A DNA stretch of 64,000 bases, from NCBI GenBank assembly GCA_963837635.1, contig CAWINY010000007.1, positions 1,240,001 to 1,304,000 of the forward strand, given 5' to 3'. A model generated the notes under the pieces. It did not search any database, was not told the DNA's origin, and saw only the letters and a program-made list of their open reading frames with translations. How positions within the stretch are numbered: position 1 is the first letter of the stretch; every line of letters starts with the position of its first letter. This DNA comes from CAWINY01 sp963837635 (GTDB taxonomy: Bacteria; Acidobacteriota; Terriglobia; Terriglobales; Acidobacteriaceae). A program made the position numbers and the translations under genes. Of the stretch, positions 1 through 6,882 are shown one piece after another.

Positions 1-169
1 TCACTTTGCGCTCGAAGCCCGAATAGCTGTGGATGATGTACCACCGCATGTTCGGGTTGACGGGTGCCTGGGCCTCCGCCGAAACAGGGCTGCCTGCCTC
101 GGGCTCGGCTGCTTGCTTTCCGGATTCCACCTGTTCGGTGCCGGTCGGGTTGTCGCGTTCTTTTGCCAT
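1..169 (-). CDS. nusG: Transcription termination/antitermination protein NusG, N-terminal part (runs off window)
   Basis: Only the first 56 codons are in the window; the rest lies before position 1. The start is the ATG at 169, just downstream of secE. After an acidic, Ala/Pro/Glu-rich N-terminal tail of about 40 residues comes MRWYIIHSYSGFERKV, the opening strand of the NusG NGN domain, which binds the RNA polymerase clamp. NusG couples elongation to Rho and to the leading ribosome. The order secE-nusG is near-universal in bacteria and is normally followed by rplK. The low-complexity tail is longer than in E. coli NusG. Identity is firm from this motif and the context even though the gene is partial. 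Confidence 0.93.
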   Translation of the reverse strand, partial: MAKERDNPTGTEQVESGKQAAEPEAGSPVSAEAQAPVNPNMRWYIIHSYSGFERKV

Positions 170-176
170 GGTTTTG

Positions 177-440
177 CTAGCGATGAGCAAAGTAGCGCAG
201 GACCTTATCAATGCCGTGCCCGATAAAAAAGTCGATCACGAAGAAGTAAGCCCCGAACAGGAACACGGTGATGATCACCACCGTGCTGGTAGCGCGCACT
301 TCCTTCCAGGAAGGGCTGGTCACCTTTTTCATTTCGGTGCGCACTTCGGTGTAGAAGCTCTTGGTGCGCTGCGGCCACGACTTCAGCCGCTCCCCCATGC
401 TTTCCATCGAGAGGCCTGCCACAGTTGCTGACTTCGCCAT
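177..440 (-). CDS. secE: Preprotein translocase subunit SecE
   Basis: An 87-residue single-span form of SecE, the small membrane clamp that stabilises SecY in the Sec channel. A short amphipathic region (WPQRTKSFYTEVRTEMKKV) precedes the conserved KKVTSPSWKEV hinge, then one hydrophobic span (roughly residues 53-72, STVVIITVFLFGAYFFVIDF) and a short tail. Length and layout fit the one-TM SecE of most bacteria rather than the three-TM E. coli protein. It lies between tRNA-Trp and nusG in the same direction, with 7 bases separating its stop from the nusG start, so the two are very probably co-transcribed. Confidence 0.95.
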   Translation of the reverse strand: MAKSATVAGLSMESMGERLKSWPQRTKSFYTEVRTEMKKVTSPSWKEVRATSTVVIITVFLFGAYFFVIDFFIGHGIDKVLRYFAHR

Positions 441-498
441 TTTCTGGTCCCGCTTTCTACTGCCGTCCTCTGACGGCTGTAGTTCTTCCGTTCAATCC

Positions 499-574
499 TG
501 GCAGGGGCGGAGGGATTCGAACCCCCAAGTCCGGTTTTGGAGACCGGCAGTTTAACCGTTGAGCTTACGCCCCT
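499..574 (-). tRNA. tRNA-Trp (anticodon CCA)
   Basis: A 76-base cloverleaf on the minus strand with acceptor AGGGGCG pairing with CGCCCCT, the TTCGAATC T-loop, anticodon CCA in the loop CTCCAAA, and an encoded 3' CCA. It sits between rpmG and secE, a placement known from many bacteria where trpT is co-transcribed with rpmG, secE and nusG. Confidence 0.96.
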
Positions 575-645
575 TCAATCCATTGGGTAATTTTGTAATT
601 TGCTCAGATCGAGCAACACCCTCTACAAATTACCCAATTACCCAA
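575..645. repeat. AT-rich inverted repeat between tRNA-Trp and rpmG
   Basis: The left arm ATTGGGTAATTTTGTAATTT and the right arm ACAAATTACCCAAT can pair around a GC-rich loop. The right arm is followed by a tandem second ACCCAATTAC. The hairpin may help release mature tRNA-Trp or stabilise transcript ends. No copy of this sequence was noticed elsewhere in the window. Confidence 0.5.
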
Positions 646-798
646 TTACTTGGTTTCCTTATGGCCCTGGTGCTTGCGGCAGCGAGGACAAAACTTGCTG
701 AGCTCAAGACGCTCGGTAGTCGTCTTCTTGTTCTTCGTGGTGACGTAATTCTTTTCCTTGCACACCGTGCACTGTAATGTGATGTTCTCGCGGGGCAT
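646..798 (-). CDS. rpmG: 50S ribosomal protein L33
   Basis: A 50-residue basic protein beginning MPRENITLQCTVCKEKNY and ending in HQGHKETK. It carries the two CxxC pairs (CTVC near residue 10 and CPRC near residue 38) of the zinc-binding type of L33, and the sequence KNKKTTTERLELSKFCPRC is typical of the family. L33 lies near the E site of the 50S subunit. The gene lies between tuf and tRNA-Trp, its usual place in the tuf-secE-nusG cluster. Confidence 0.94.
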   Translation of the reverse strand: MPRENITLQCTVCKEKNYVTTKNKKTTTERLELSKFCPRCRKHQGHKETK

Positions 799-904
799 AG
801 TCCCTGACTCCAAATTCTTGGCGCGATGCGCCGAACCAGATTCTTCGCGCCTGCGGCGCTCAGGATTAATAGCGGCTCCGGGCTCAGACGCCCGACCAAC
901 ACCG

Positions 905-2092
905 CTACTTAATGATCTCGCTAATCGTGCCTGCGCCCACGGTGCGGCCGCCTTCGCGGATGGCGAAGCGCAGTCCCTTTTCCATGGCCACCGGGGTGAT
1001 CAGCTCGATCACCAATTGTACGTTGTCGCCCGGCATTACCATCTCCGTGCCCTCGGGCAGCTCCGCCACTCCGGTCACGTCCGTGGTGCGGAAGTAAAAC
1101 TGCGGCCGGTAGCCCTTGAAGAACGGTGTGTGCCGCCCGCCTTCTTCCTTCGACAGCACGTAAATCTCGCCCCTGAACTTGGTGTGCGGCGTGATCGAGC
1201 CCGGCTTGGCCAAAACCATGCCGCGCTCCACGTCTTCCTTGGCGATGCCGCGCAGCAGCAGGCCGGCGTTGTCTCCCGCCATGCCTTCGTCCAATTGCTT
1301 CTTGAACATCTCCACGCCCGTGACCACCGTCTTGCGCGTCTCGCGGAAGCCCACAATCTCGGCGTCCTCGCCCACCTTCACCTTGCCCCGCTCGATGCGC
1401 CCGGTCACCACCGTGCCCCGCCCCTGAATCGAGAAGATATCTTCAATCGGCATCAGGAACGGCTTGTCCACGTCGCGTGCCGGCAGCGGCACGCTCTTGT
1501 CCACCGCCTCCATCAGCTCGTCGATCTTGGCCTCCCAGGCCGCCTCGCCGTTCAGGGCGCCCAGCGCGCTGCCCCGCACCACCGGCAGATCGTCGCCCGG
1601 GAAGCCGTAGCCCTTCAACAGCTCGCGTACTTCCAGCTCCACCAGGTCCAGCAGCTCGGAATCGTCCACCGCATCGCACTTGTTCAGAAACACCACCACG
1701 TAGGGCACCCCCACCTGGCGTGCCAGCAGCACGTGCTCCCGGGTCTGCGGCATCGGCCCGTCGGTGGCCGCCACCACCAGAATGGCGCCATCCATCTGCG
1801 CCGCCCCGGTGATCATGTTCTTGATGTAGTCGGCGTGCCCCGGGCAGTCCACGTGCGCGTAGTGCCGGTTCGCCGTCTCATATTCCACGTGCGCGGTGGC
1901 GATGGTGATGCCGCGCTCACGCTCTTCCGGCGCGTTGTCGATCGAGTCGAAGCTGCGGAACTTGATGTTCGGATTGTGCTTCGACAAAACTTTGGTGATG
2001 GCCGCCGTCAAGGTCGTCTTGCCGTGGTCGATGTGCCCAATCGTGCCCACGTTCACGTGCGGCTTACTGCGATCAAATTTCTCTTTCGCCAT
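905..2092 (-). CDS. tuf: Elongation factor Tu
   Basis: A 395-residue GTPase that brings aminoacyl-tRNA to the ribosomal A site. The G1 motif GHIDHGKT (residues 19-26), G2 region RERGITIATAHVEYE, G3 DCPGHADY (82-89) and G4 NKCD (137-140) are all intact, followed by beta-barrel domains II (GRGTVVTGRIERG) and III (GGRHTPF, ending GAGTISEIIK). The length is normal. It lies directly downstream of four tRNA genes (Thr, Tyr, Gly, Thr), the same order as the E. coli thrU-tyrU-glyT-thrT-tufB operon, so co-transcription with the tRNAs is likely. No internal oddity was seen. Confidence 0.98.
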   Translation of the reverse strand: MAKEKFDRSKPHVNVGTIGHIDHGKTTLTAAITKVLSKHNPNIKFRSFDSIDNAPEERERGITIATAHVEYETANRHYAHVDCPGHADYIKNMITGAAQMDGAILVVAATDGPMPQTREHVLLARQVGVPYVVVFLNKCDAVDDSELLDLVELEVRELLKGYGFPGDDLPVVRGSALGALNGEAAWEAKIDELMEAVDKSVPLPARDVDKPFLMPIEDIFSIQGRGTVVTGRIERGKVKVGEDAEIVGFRETRKTVVTGVEMFKKQLDEGMAGDNAGLLLRGIAKEDVERGMVLAKPGSITPHTKFRGEIYVLSKEEGGRHTPFFKGYRPQFYFRTTDVTGVAELPEGTEMVMPGDNVQLVIELITPVAMEKGLRFAIREGGRTVGAGTISEIIK

Positions 2093-2233
2093 AATGACCG
2101 TGCCTCAGTTGAACTGATGATGAAACCGCGGGGATCCCTCCCGATTTAGCGGGCGAGGGCGGAGTGTGACTCTACGCTTAGCCTGCGACAACCCGCACGC
2201 CGGACCTGCGGCCCGCCGTGCGCTTTCAAAATC

Positions 2234-2309
<76 letters not shown>

Positions 2310-2328
2310 CCAACCACAACCTCGAACC

Positions 2329-2403
2329 TGGAGCGGGAGACGGGAATCGAACCCGCGACCAACAGCTTGGAAGGCTGTGACTCTACCACTGAGTTACTCC
2401 CGC
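2329..2403 (-). tRNA. tRNA-Gly (anticodon TCC)
   Basis: The 75-base cloverleaf has acceptor GCGGGAG pairing with CTCCCGC, anticodon TCC in CTTCCAA, T-loop TTCGATTC and an encoded CCA. It is the counterpart of E. coli glyT. Its first ten bases plus 14 bases of 5' flank are duplicated at 2494-2517. Confidence 0.96.
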
Positions 2404-2621
2404 CTTCGTGCTCAACTTTAGGAGATCCTTCGGCTGCGCCTCAGGATTTCGGCTGCGGGCTCCCGCTACGCTTACGCCCGCAAAACGCCTCAAGTTACTC
2501 CCGCCTTCGTGCTCAACCTTGCGACTCCCGCCTTCATGCCCGTCTTGTGAGCTCCTTCGGCTGCGACTCAGGATTTCAGCTGCGGGCTCCCGCTACGCTC
2601 ACGCCCGCAAAACGCCTCAAG
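2393..2621. repeat. Partial duplications upstream of tRNA-Gly
   Basis: Two overlapping duplications separate tRNA-Tyr from tRNA-Gly. A 24-base segment with the 5' end of tRNA-Gly is identical at 2393-2416 and 2494-2517. A 69-base segment (CCTTCGGCTGCG... to ...AAACGCCTCAAG) occurs at 2426-2494 and 2553-2621 with a few changes. The second copy overlaps the stop codon of the small ORF at 2617-2778. Confidence 0.75.
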
Positions 2622-2778
2622 ATTCGCGGCGCCAGTGCACAATGCTGCGCATCGCGAAAAAGCCCAACAGGAGCCAAACCAGAGATCGTCCCCGCCCCGC
2701 ATCCATGGTCTGCCACACCATCACGGCCAGCAGCGCGTACAGCGCCAAAGCGATCAGCAGTTTCCGGTTCAAGGGCAC
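2617..2778 (-). CDS. Small putative two-TM membrane protein between tRNA genes
   Basis: A 53-codon frame with a GTG start at 2778, just outside tRNA-Tyr, encoding a protein starting MPLNRKLLIALALYALLA. Two hydrophobic stretches (residues about 6-24 and 32-48) are separated by a short DAGRGRS loop, and the C-terminus is basic (HWRRES). Composition and topology look like a genuine small inner-membrane protein. No family was recognised, the start is not supported by a clear ribosome binding site, and the stop lies inside a duplicated segment. Treat as tentative. The transcript would be the tRNA operon. Confidence 0.4.
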   Translation of the reverse strand: MPLNRKLLIALALYALLAVMVWQTMDAGRGRSLVWLLLGFFAMRSIVHWRRES

Positions 2779-2788
2779 ACAAAAATCC

Positions 2789-2877
2789 TGGTGCACAGGG
2801 GAGGATTCGAACCTCCGTAGCTCGCAAGGAGCGGCAGATTTACAGTCTGCTGCCATTAACCGCTCGGCCACCTGTGC
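2789..2877 (-). tRNA. tRNA-Tyr (anticodon GTA)
   Basis: The class II tRNA of 89 bases has acceptor GCACAGG pairing with CCTGTGC, anticodon GTA in CTGTAAA, a long variable arm (CCGCTCCTTGCGAGC region), T-loop TTCGAATC and an encoded CCA. It is the second tRNA of the thrU-tyrU-glyT-thrT-tuf arrangement. Confidence 0.95.
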
Positions 2878-3025
2878 ACTACCTAGCGTCTCACCCTAGC
2901 GTTCAACCAAGGGCACGCTGTCACTCGCCGCTTCCTTTGCCGCTTCCATCCCCAAACCCGCAACTTGGGCAGGTCTCAAGGCCCCGGAGTTGTGCTGGAA
3001 CTTGTTCGCGCCCGTGTCAAACCTG

Positions 3026-3101
3026 TGGAGCTGGCGAAGGGATTTGAACCCCCGACCCTCTGATTACAAATCAGATGCTCTACCAGCTGAGCTACGCCAG
3101 C
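3026..3101 (-). tRNA. tRNA-Thr (anticodon TGT)
   Basis: The 76-base cloverleaf has acceptor GCTGGCG pairing with CGCCAGC, anticodon TGT in TTTGTAAT, T-loop TTCAAATC and an encoded CCA. It is the first gene of the minus-strand tRNA-tuf operon, the counterpart of E. coli thrU. Confidence 0.96.
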
Positions 3102-3301
3102 CAAACCCTTCCCGCCAGCAGGGACAAAACATACAAACTAACACAACGGCAGCCTACTTGCAACGCAGAGCTACCCTTGGCCCGAATTCACTGTTAGATG
3201 GAGGTTCGGAGCGGCTTACTACCTCAATTTCGCCCGCCTTCCGGCGAGGCAGTTCCGGATCACCCAGAACGTGGAATGCTATGATGCCAGTTCCTCAGGT
3301 A

Positions 3302-3342
3302 TTTTATCCGAAGCGGGCGGAAGTCGCCAACAGATTGTCAAG
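3302..3342 (-). promoter_or_regulatory. Possible sigma-70-like promoter for the tRNA-tuf operon
   Basis: On the minus strand a TTGGCG (3331-3326) is followed after 17 bases by ATAAAA. A perfect TTGACA hexamer (3342-3337) lies 11 bases further upstream, too far from this -10 to pair with it. The site is about 200 bases before the first tRNA. This is pattern matching only. Confidence 0.3.
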
Positions 3343-3360
3343 AACCTTTTTCACGGGACG

Positions 3361-3470
3361 TTTCACCGCGGAAAACGCGGAGGATCGCAGGGGAAGAGGC
3401 AGAGGAAATGGGCTTCAATTTCTGATTTTCTGTTTTCTTTCCTCCGTGCCCTTTTGCGCCCTCTGCGGTT
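3361..3470. repeat. Dispersed palindrome, family B (accgcagag type), degenerate
   Basis: The gap 3102-3493 holds no gene I can support. Its right part is a long imperfect palindrome opening with TTTCACCGCGGAAAACGC and closing with GCCCTCTGCGGTTGG. Related copies lie at 37739-37845, 45796-45995 and 57281-57390. Confidence 0.6.
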
Positions 3471-3493
3471 GGAAGGTGTAGGCCGGGAAATCT

Positions 3494-4573
3494 GTGAGAA
3501 TTTTTCGAAAACGCACCCTCTGGATCACCCTCGCGGTCATGGTGATCGCGGTCGGCATCGTTGCCGCCCTGCTGCTTCGCAAACGCGCCGCTCCCGAGCC
3601 TGCCCGGCTGCTGCCCGAAGCTGACGCGTTCTTCTACGTGAACCTGAAGCCAATCCGCCGGGCCGGCGCTCTGGACAAGGCCGCGCCCATCAGTCGTGAA
3701 CCCGAGTACGAACAGTTCGTCCGCGAAACCGGCTTCGAGCCGGAACGCGATCTCGACGAGGCCGCGTTCGCCGTCCACTCGCCTCCGCCCGCCAGCGAAA
3801 CCGAAGGCCCCGCGCAGCGCTTCCCCCGCTATTCGGAGATCTTTGTCGGCCGCTTCAATACGCAACGCGTGACCGATTATTTCCGGAAGAGTTCGCCCTC
3901 GGTCGAGCGCTACCGCGACACGGACATCTACAGCATCCCGCTGGAAGGGCGCACGGTCCGCTTGGCGCTGCTCGGTCCGGATACTGCCGCGGTTTCGAAT
4001 ACCGAAGGCCCGCAGGTCATTCACGGGATCATCGACCGCTACCACGCGGTGGCGCTGCCGTTTGGCGGACCGCCGCTGGTGCGCGACTACTACAAGCACG
4101 TGCCCTTGGCCTCGCTCGCCTGGATGATCGCGCACGTCACGCCCACCTCGCAGGGCGCCAAAACCAGCATGTTCGTGCTGCCCGGCGGCTTTGACCTGTT
4201 CTTCCCGGCGGACACCGTGGTTGTGGGCTCAGTCCGCTACATGGGCAATGTCAGCCTGAAGGCCGAGGCCTTTACCGCCAGCGAGGACATGGCCAAGCGC
4301 ATCACGGACCAGGCCAACGCCTTCCTCGCCGTTTTCAAGGGTCTGGACGCAACCATGGCCACCGGAGCCGATCCGGATGTCAAAGACTTCTTCGACAGCT
4401 TCAAGGTCGAGCAGGACAAAGATCGCGCGGTGCTGACCGCCTCCATGCCCAAGGGGTTTCTAAAAAAGATTTTCAGCGAGCCGCCCACCGGAACGATGCC
4501 CGCCCCGCTGCAACCCTCGGGGCCAAGGCAGAATCCTGCGCTTAAGAAGAAGGTCCCTTCAAAGGACAAGTAA
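3494..4573 (+). CDS. Membrane-anchored protein of unknown function (DUF3352-like layout)
   Basis: A 359-residue protein with a GTG start at 3494. A basic N-terminus (MRIFRKRT) is followed by one hydrophobic span at about 9-29, then a large, probably periplasmic domain. The segment beginning LLPEADAFFYVNLKP, with later ISREPEYEQFVRETGFEPERDLDEAAFAV, resembles a recurrent architecture of acidobacterial proteins related to DUF3352, but no function is known to me. The C-terminus is Pro/Lys-rich (PSGPRQNPALKKKVPSKDK). It stands alone, divergent from the tRNA operon. The family link is a recollection, not a search. Confidence 0.7.
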   Translation: MRIFRKRTLWITLAVMVIAVGIVAALLLRKRAAPEPARLLPEADAFFYVNLKPIRRAGALDKAAPISREPEYEQFVRETGFEPERDLDEAAFAVHSPPPASETEGPAQRFPRYSEIFVGRFNTQRVTDYFRKSSPSVERYRDTDIYSIPLEGRTVRLALLGPDTAAVSNTEGPQVIHGIIDRYHAVALPFGGPPLVRDYYKHVPLASLAWMIAHVTPTSQGAKTSMFVLPGGFDLFFPADTVVVGSVRYMGNVSLKAEAFTASEDMAKRITDQANAFLAVFKGLDATMATGADPDVKDFFDSFKVEQDKDRAVLTASMPKGFLKKIFSEPPTGTMPAPLQPSGPRQNPALKKKVPSKDK

Positions 4574-4580
4574 CTTCTTG

Positions 4581-4625
4581 CCGCGGATTACACGGAAAAA
4601 GCACGCATCAACACGGATTTCGTTT
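4581..4625. repeat. Dispersed repeat, family C (ccgcggatt...acacggat type), partial
   Basis: A single arm of the CCGCGGATTACACGGA / AACACGGATT repeat just after the stop of the preceding gene. Fuller palindromic copies are at 13051-13153, 31624-31688, 42634-42730 and 52833-52931. Confidence 0.6.
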
Positions 4626-4692
4626 TCAAAACCGGACGTATCAGATTTGTCCGGCTCGATCCGCCCTCGTGACAAGGCTTGCGTAAGGGGTG

Positions 4693-4771
4693 CCCACATC
4701 TGCGCGGTTTTGGCAAATGTGGGTTAAATGAAATTAAAGACCCACATCTGCCAAAACCGCGCAGATGTGGG
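4693..4771. repeat. Family A palindrome, two copies in inverted orientation
   Basis: Copy one spans 4693-4723 (CCCACATCTGC...GCAAATGTGGG, one mismatch, loop with GGTTTT). Copy two spans 4741-4771 (CCCACATCTGC...GCAGATGTGGG, loop with CAAAACC, so reversed). Each can fold alone or the pair can fold as one long hairpin. The site lies just beyond the stop of the gene at 4790-5038, so it could act as its 3' terminator. Confidence 0.85.
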
Positions 4772-4789
4772 CATCGGGCAACCTGGAAC

Positions 4790-5038
4790 CTAATGGGCTC
4801 TTTCGGCAGTTTCTCTTGCAAGAAGCCTCTGGGCTTGCATATCGCCTCCAGCGGCTTCTTGGCTAGTCTGAGCAGAGCTCTCCAATACTTCTTTCAAAAC
4901 CGCTTGGGCGGCACTGCTGAGTTGAACGGTATCTGAAATGGCGGCAGGTTGCGGCGCTGGGTGGTGCTGCGCACCCGGGCGGGCTACCGGGGCTTGGACC
5001 GGAACAGCGGGGGCGCGGGTTACCGGATTGATTGTCAT
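4790..5038 (-). CDS. Small Pro/Ala-rich hypothetical protein
   Basis: An 82-residue protein starting at ATG 5038 behind a good ribosome binding site (GGAAGGA). The first 35 residues are Pro/Ala/Val-rich and probably disordered. The second half (ISDTVQLSSAAQAVLKEVLE and a Gln/Ala-rich tail) is predicted helical and recalls the DTVQLSxxA motif of small proteins common in Acidobacteria and, loosely, of FlgM-like anti-sigma factors. No function assigned. It sits between two family A repeat sites, which would flank a very short transcript. Confidence 0.6.
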   Translation of the reverse strand: MTINPVTRAPAVPVQAPVARPGAQHHPAPQPAAISDTVQLSSAAQAVLKEVLESSAQTSQEAAGGDMQAQRLLARETAERAH

Positions 5039-5156
5039 TTTTGAGAAATCCTTCCGTATCTCTCTATCGGCAAGAACAAGAAAAACGTTAAGAAATTCTG
5101 CGGCGGGTGGACCCCTAACCGTTTTCGTTTGGCAACGCCTGCTCTCTCGAGGGTGC

Positions 5157-5187
5157 CCCACATCTGCCCGGTTTTGGCAGATGTGGG
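5157..5187. repeat. Family A palindrome
   Basis: CCCACATCTGCC, loop CGGTTTT, GGCAGATGTGGG with perfect 12-base arms, preceded by the conserved GGGTG flank. It lies upstream of the start of the gene at 4790-5038. Confidence 0.9.
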
Positions 5188-5322
5188 CTAGGCGAATTTT
5201 CGTAACCAGGAACTTTCTACATTCCCCGCTCTGCACTCCGGAACGCAACTTATTGAGATTTCACCCCCATGCAGGTGGCACGCCAGATGCACCTCTGGTG
5301 AGCAGTTCTGAAGGAGGTTCAG

Positions 5323-5766
5323 ATGAGGCAATTCTCTAGGGCTGCGATCCGGATAGCTTGGGCCGTGGTCATGATGTGCGTGTTGTTCGGCGGCACGGCA
5401 TTCGCTCGGGACAGAGGGCGCGACGGTGATCATCGTGGTGGCTGGAACGGGCACCGCGACCATGATCGAAACCGTGACCGCGACTGGAGACAGGATCGAC
5501 GCGGGCGCAACGACTGGAACGGGCGCGACCGTCGTGAGCAGGGATCGGCACGCCACCGCCAGGATGAGGATTGGCAACGGCACGATCGCTCCCGCGAACG
5601 CGACAAGTTCCGCGAAGCTCGCCATGACCGCCGTCCTTCGGGATGGGATCACGGCCGCAAACAAGGGTGGGGCAACCGCGACGTACCGCCCGGCTTGGCC
5701 GGGAAGGAAGGTCGCCGAAGCGCCTGGACGCCGCGTTATTCTCCGCCACGGGTTCAGCGCGGCTGA
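5323..5766 (+). CDS. Secreted Arg/Asp-rich low-complexity protein
   Basis: A 147-residue protein starting at ATG 5323 with a strong AAGGAGG ribosome binding site. Residues 1-28 form a classical signal peptide ending at AFA, with predicted cleavage before RDRGRD. The mature part is dominated by R, D, H, G and W in irregular repeats (DRNRDRDWRQDRRGR), with no cysteine. The C-terminal GNRDVPPGLAGKEG resembles the PPGLAKK motif found near the end of many acidobacterial and proteobacterial secreted basic proteins. Such highly charged polyampholytes are candidates for envelope-associated or metal/nucleic-acid-binding disordered proteins; that is inference. A strong terminator follows at 5841. Confidence 0.75.
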   Translation: MRQFSRAAIRIAWAVVMMCVLFGGTAFARDRGRDGDHRGGWNGHRDHDRNRDRDWRQDRRGRNDWNGRDRREQGSARHRQDEDWQRHDRSRERDKFREARHDRRPSGWDHGRKQGWGNRDVPPGLAGKEGRRSAWTPRYSPPRVQRG

Positions 5767-5840
5767 GCCGAAGGCCCTTCTCGGAGATCCGCAGACAGCT
5801 TCCCGACGAACGATTCCTGTTCGTTGGGGGGGCAGAAGAA

Positions 5841-5867
5841 GGCACGGTGCGGGGCCGTGCCTTTTTC
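5841..5867 (+). terminator. Rho-independent terminator
   Basis: GGCACGG, loop TGCGGGG, CCGTGCC followed by TTTTT, 75 bases after the stop of the Arg/Asp-rich protein gene. The rest of the 5767-6104 gap shows no supported gene. Confidence 0.85.
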
Positions 5868-6104
5868 TGTTCTTGCCGCTAGCTATGACTAACGACGCGA
5901 GGCGAGGGCTCGAATCTCCAACTCTCAGCGTTCCAACGCAGATAATGTTGGCGAACTTGGCGGCGGGGACGGCATAGAATGTGGGCCGCTCTCGGCGAAT
6001 TGTGACGGTTGTGATTTCATTGCAGCGCCGGGCTTGGCTCGTAGTACCATACGCCACGCCGCATCCTTGAATTTCTGGCGGCTCCCGGGGAAGAGGAGTA
6101 GATC

Positions 6105-6716
6105 GTGAACGACAGCATGAGTCTGCGCGGCGCTGATGTGTTTAATGCTATTCCTATTCCCGCTTTTCTGGTGGACGCCGATGTTCGTATTCGGGATTTG
6201 AATACGGCCGCGAGCGCGGCCTTTGGCCTCTCCAAACAAGTGGTCCATTCGCGTCGCGGTGGCGAGGTCCTCAAATGCCTCCATTCCCGCGATGTTCCCG
6301 GTGGGTGCGGGCAAGGGCCGGTTTGCAAGACCTGCGTGATTCGGAACACGGTAACCAGCAGTCTGCAAGGGATCGTAACCACCAGGCGGCGCATGAAATT
6401 TGAAGTCGAGGCCGACTCCCAGAAGAAAGAACTCGAATTGTTGATTTCCGCCAGTCCCCTGGCGCCACCCGCGGAAAAAGCCGTGTTGTTAATGGTGGAA
6501 GACATCACCGAGATGTCGAAGTTACGCGCCATCGTCCCCATCTGCTCGCAGTGCAAAAGAATTCGCAATGACGCGGAATACTGGCAGCAGGTCGAAACCT
6601 ACTTCCACGAGTTTATTGGGGTCGATTTTTCCCACGGACTGTGCCCGGAATGTTGGGGAAACGTTTACGGCGACTATGTCAAAGAGAGGCCGGATTCAGA
6701 GCCGCCACAGTCCTAG
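6105..6716 (+). CDS. PAS-domain protein with two cysteine clusters (probable sensor)
   Basis: A 203-residue protein with a GTG start at 6105 behind GAGGAG. Residues about 12-130 look like a PAS fold (AIPIPAFLVDADVRIRDLN), interrupted by a cysteine-rich stretch CLHSRDVPGGCGQGPVCKTC typical of PAS proteins that may bind a metal or Fe-S cofactor. The C-terminal part has ICSQCKRIRND...YWQQVETYFHE...SHGLCPECW, a CxxC...CxxC zinc-ribbon-like module known from the ends of PAS proteins, histidine kinases and response regulators, usually with the same YWxxVExY sequence. No kinase, GGDEF or DNA-binding domain is present, so it probably signals through a partner. Confidence 0.75.
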   Translation: MNDSMSLRGADVFNAIPIPAFLVDADVRIRDLNTAASAAFGLSKQVVHSRRGGEVLKCLHSRDVPGGCGQGPVCKTCVIRNTVTSSLQGIVTTRRRMKFEVEADSQKKELELLISASPLAPPAEKAVLLMVEDITEMSKLRAIVPICSQCKRIRNDAEYWQQVETYFHEFIGVDFSHGLCPECWGNVYGDYVKERPDSEPPQS

Positions 6717-6743
6717 GCGGCACGTCCGCGCGCTGCAAGGTGA

Positions 6744-6825
6744 GCCGCTGATTTGCGCTGATTAACGCTGATAAAAAGGTAGCAATCCTTTTCCGATCAG
6801 CGTTGGTCAGCGTTCATCAGCGGCT
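6744..6825. repeat. Dispersed palindrome, family D (gccgctgatttgcgctgat type)
   Basis: The left arm GCCGCTGATTTGCGCTGAT and a right arm ending ATCAGCGTTCATCAGCGGC form a long palindrome downstream of tyrS. It may terminate tyrS transcription. Related copies are at 13655-13735 and 32554-32635. Confidence 0.75.
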
Positions 6826-6882
6826 TAAATGCTGATACCTGCGCTCCGCTCAACGCCAGAATGACAATTCGTCGGGCAAATC

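Noticed and set aside
758..2149. Long plus-strand frame opposite tuf
   Set aside because: EF-Tu on the minus strand is complete; the plus frame has no recognisable feature.
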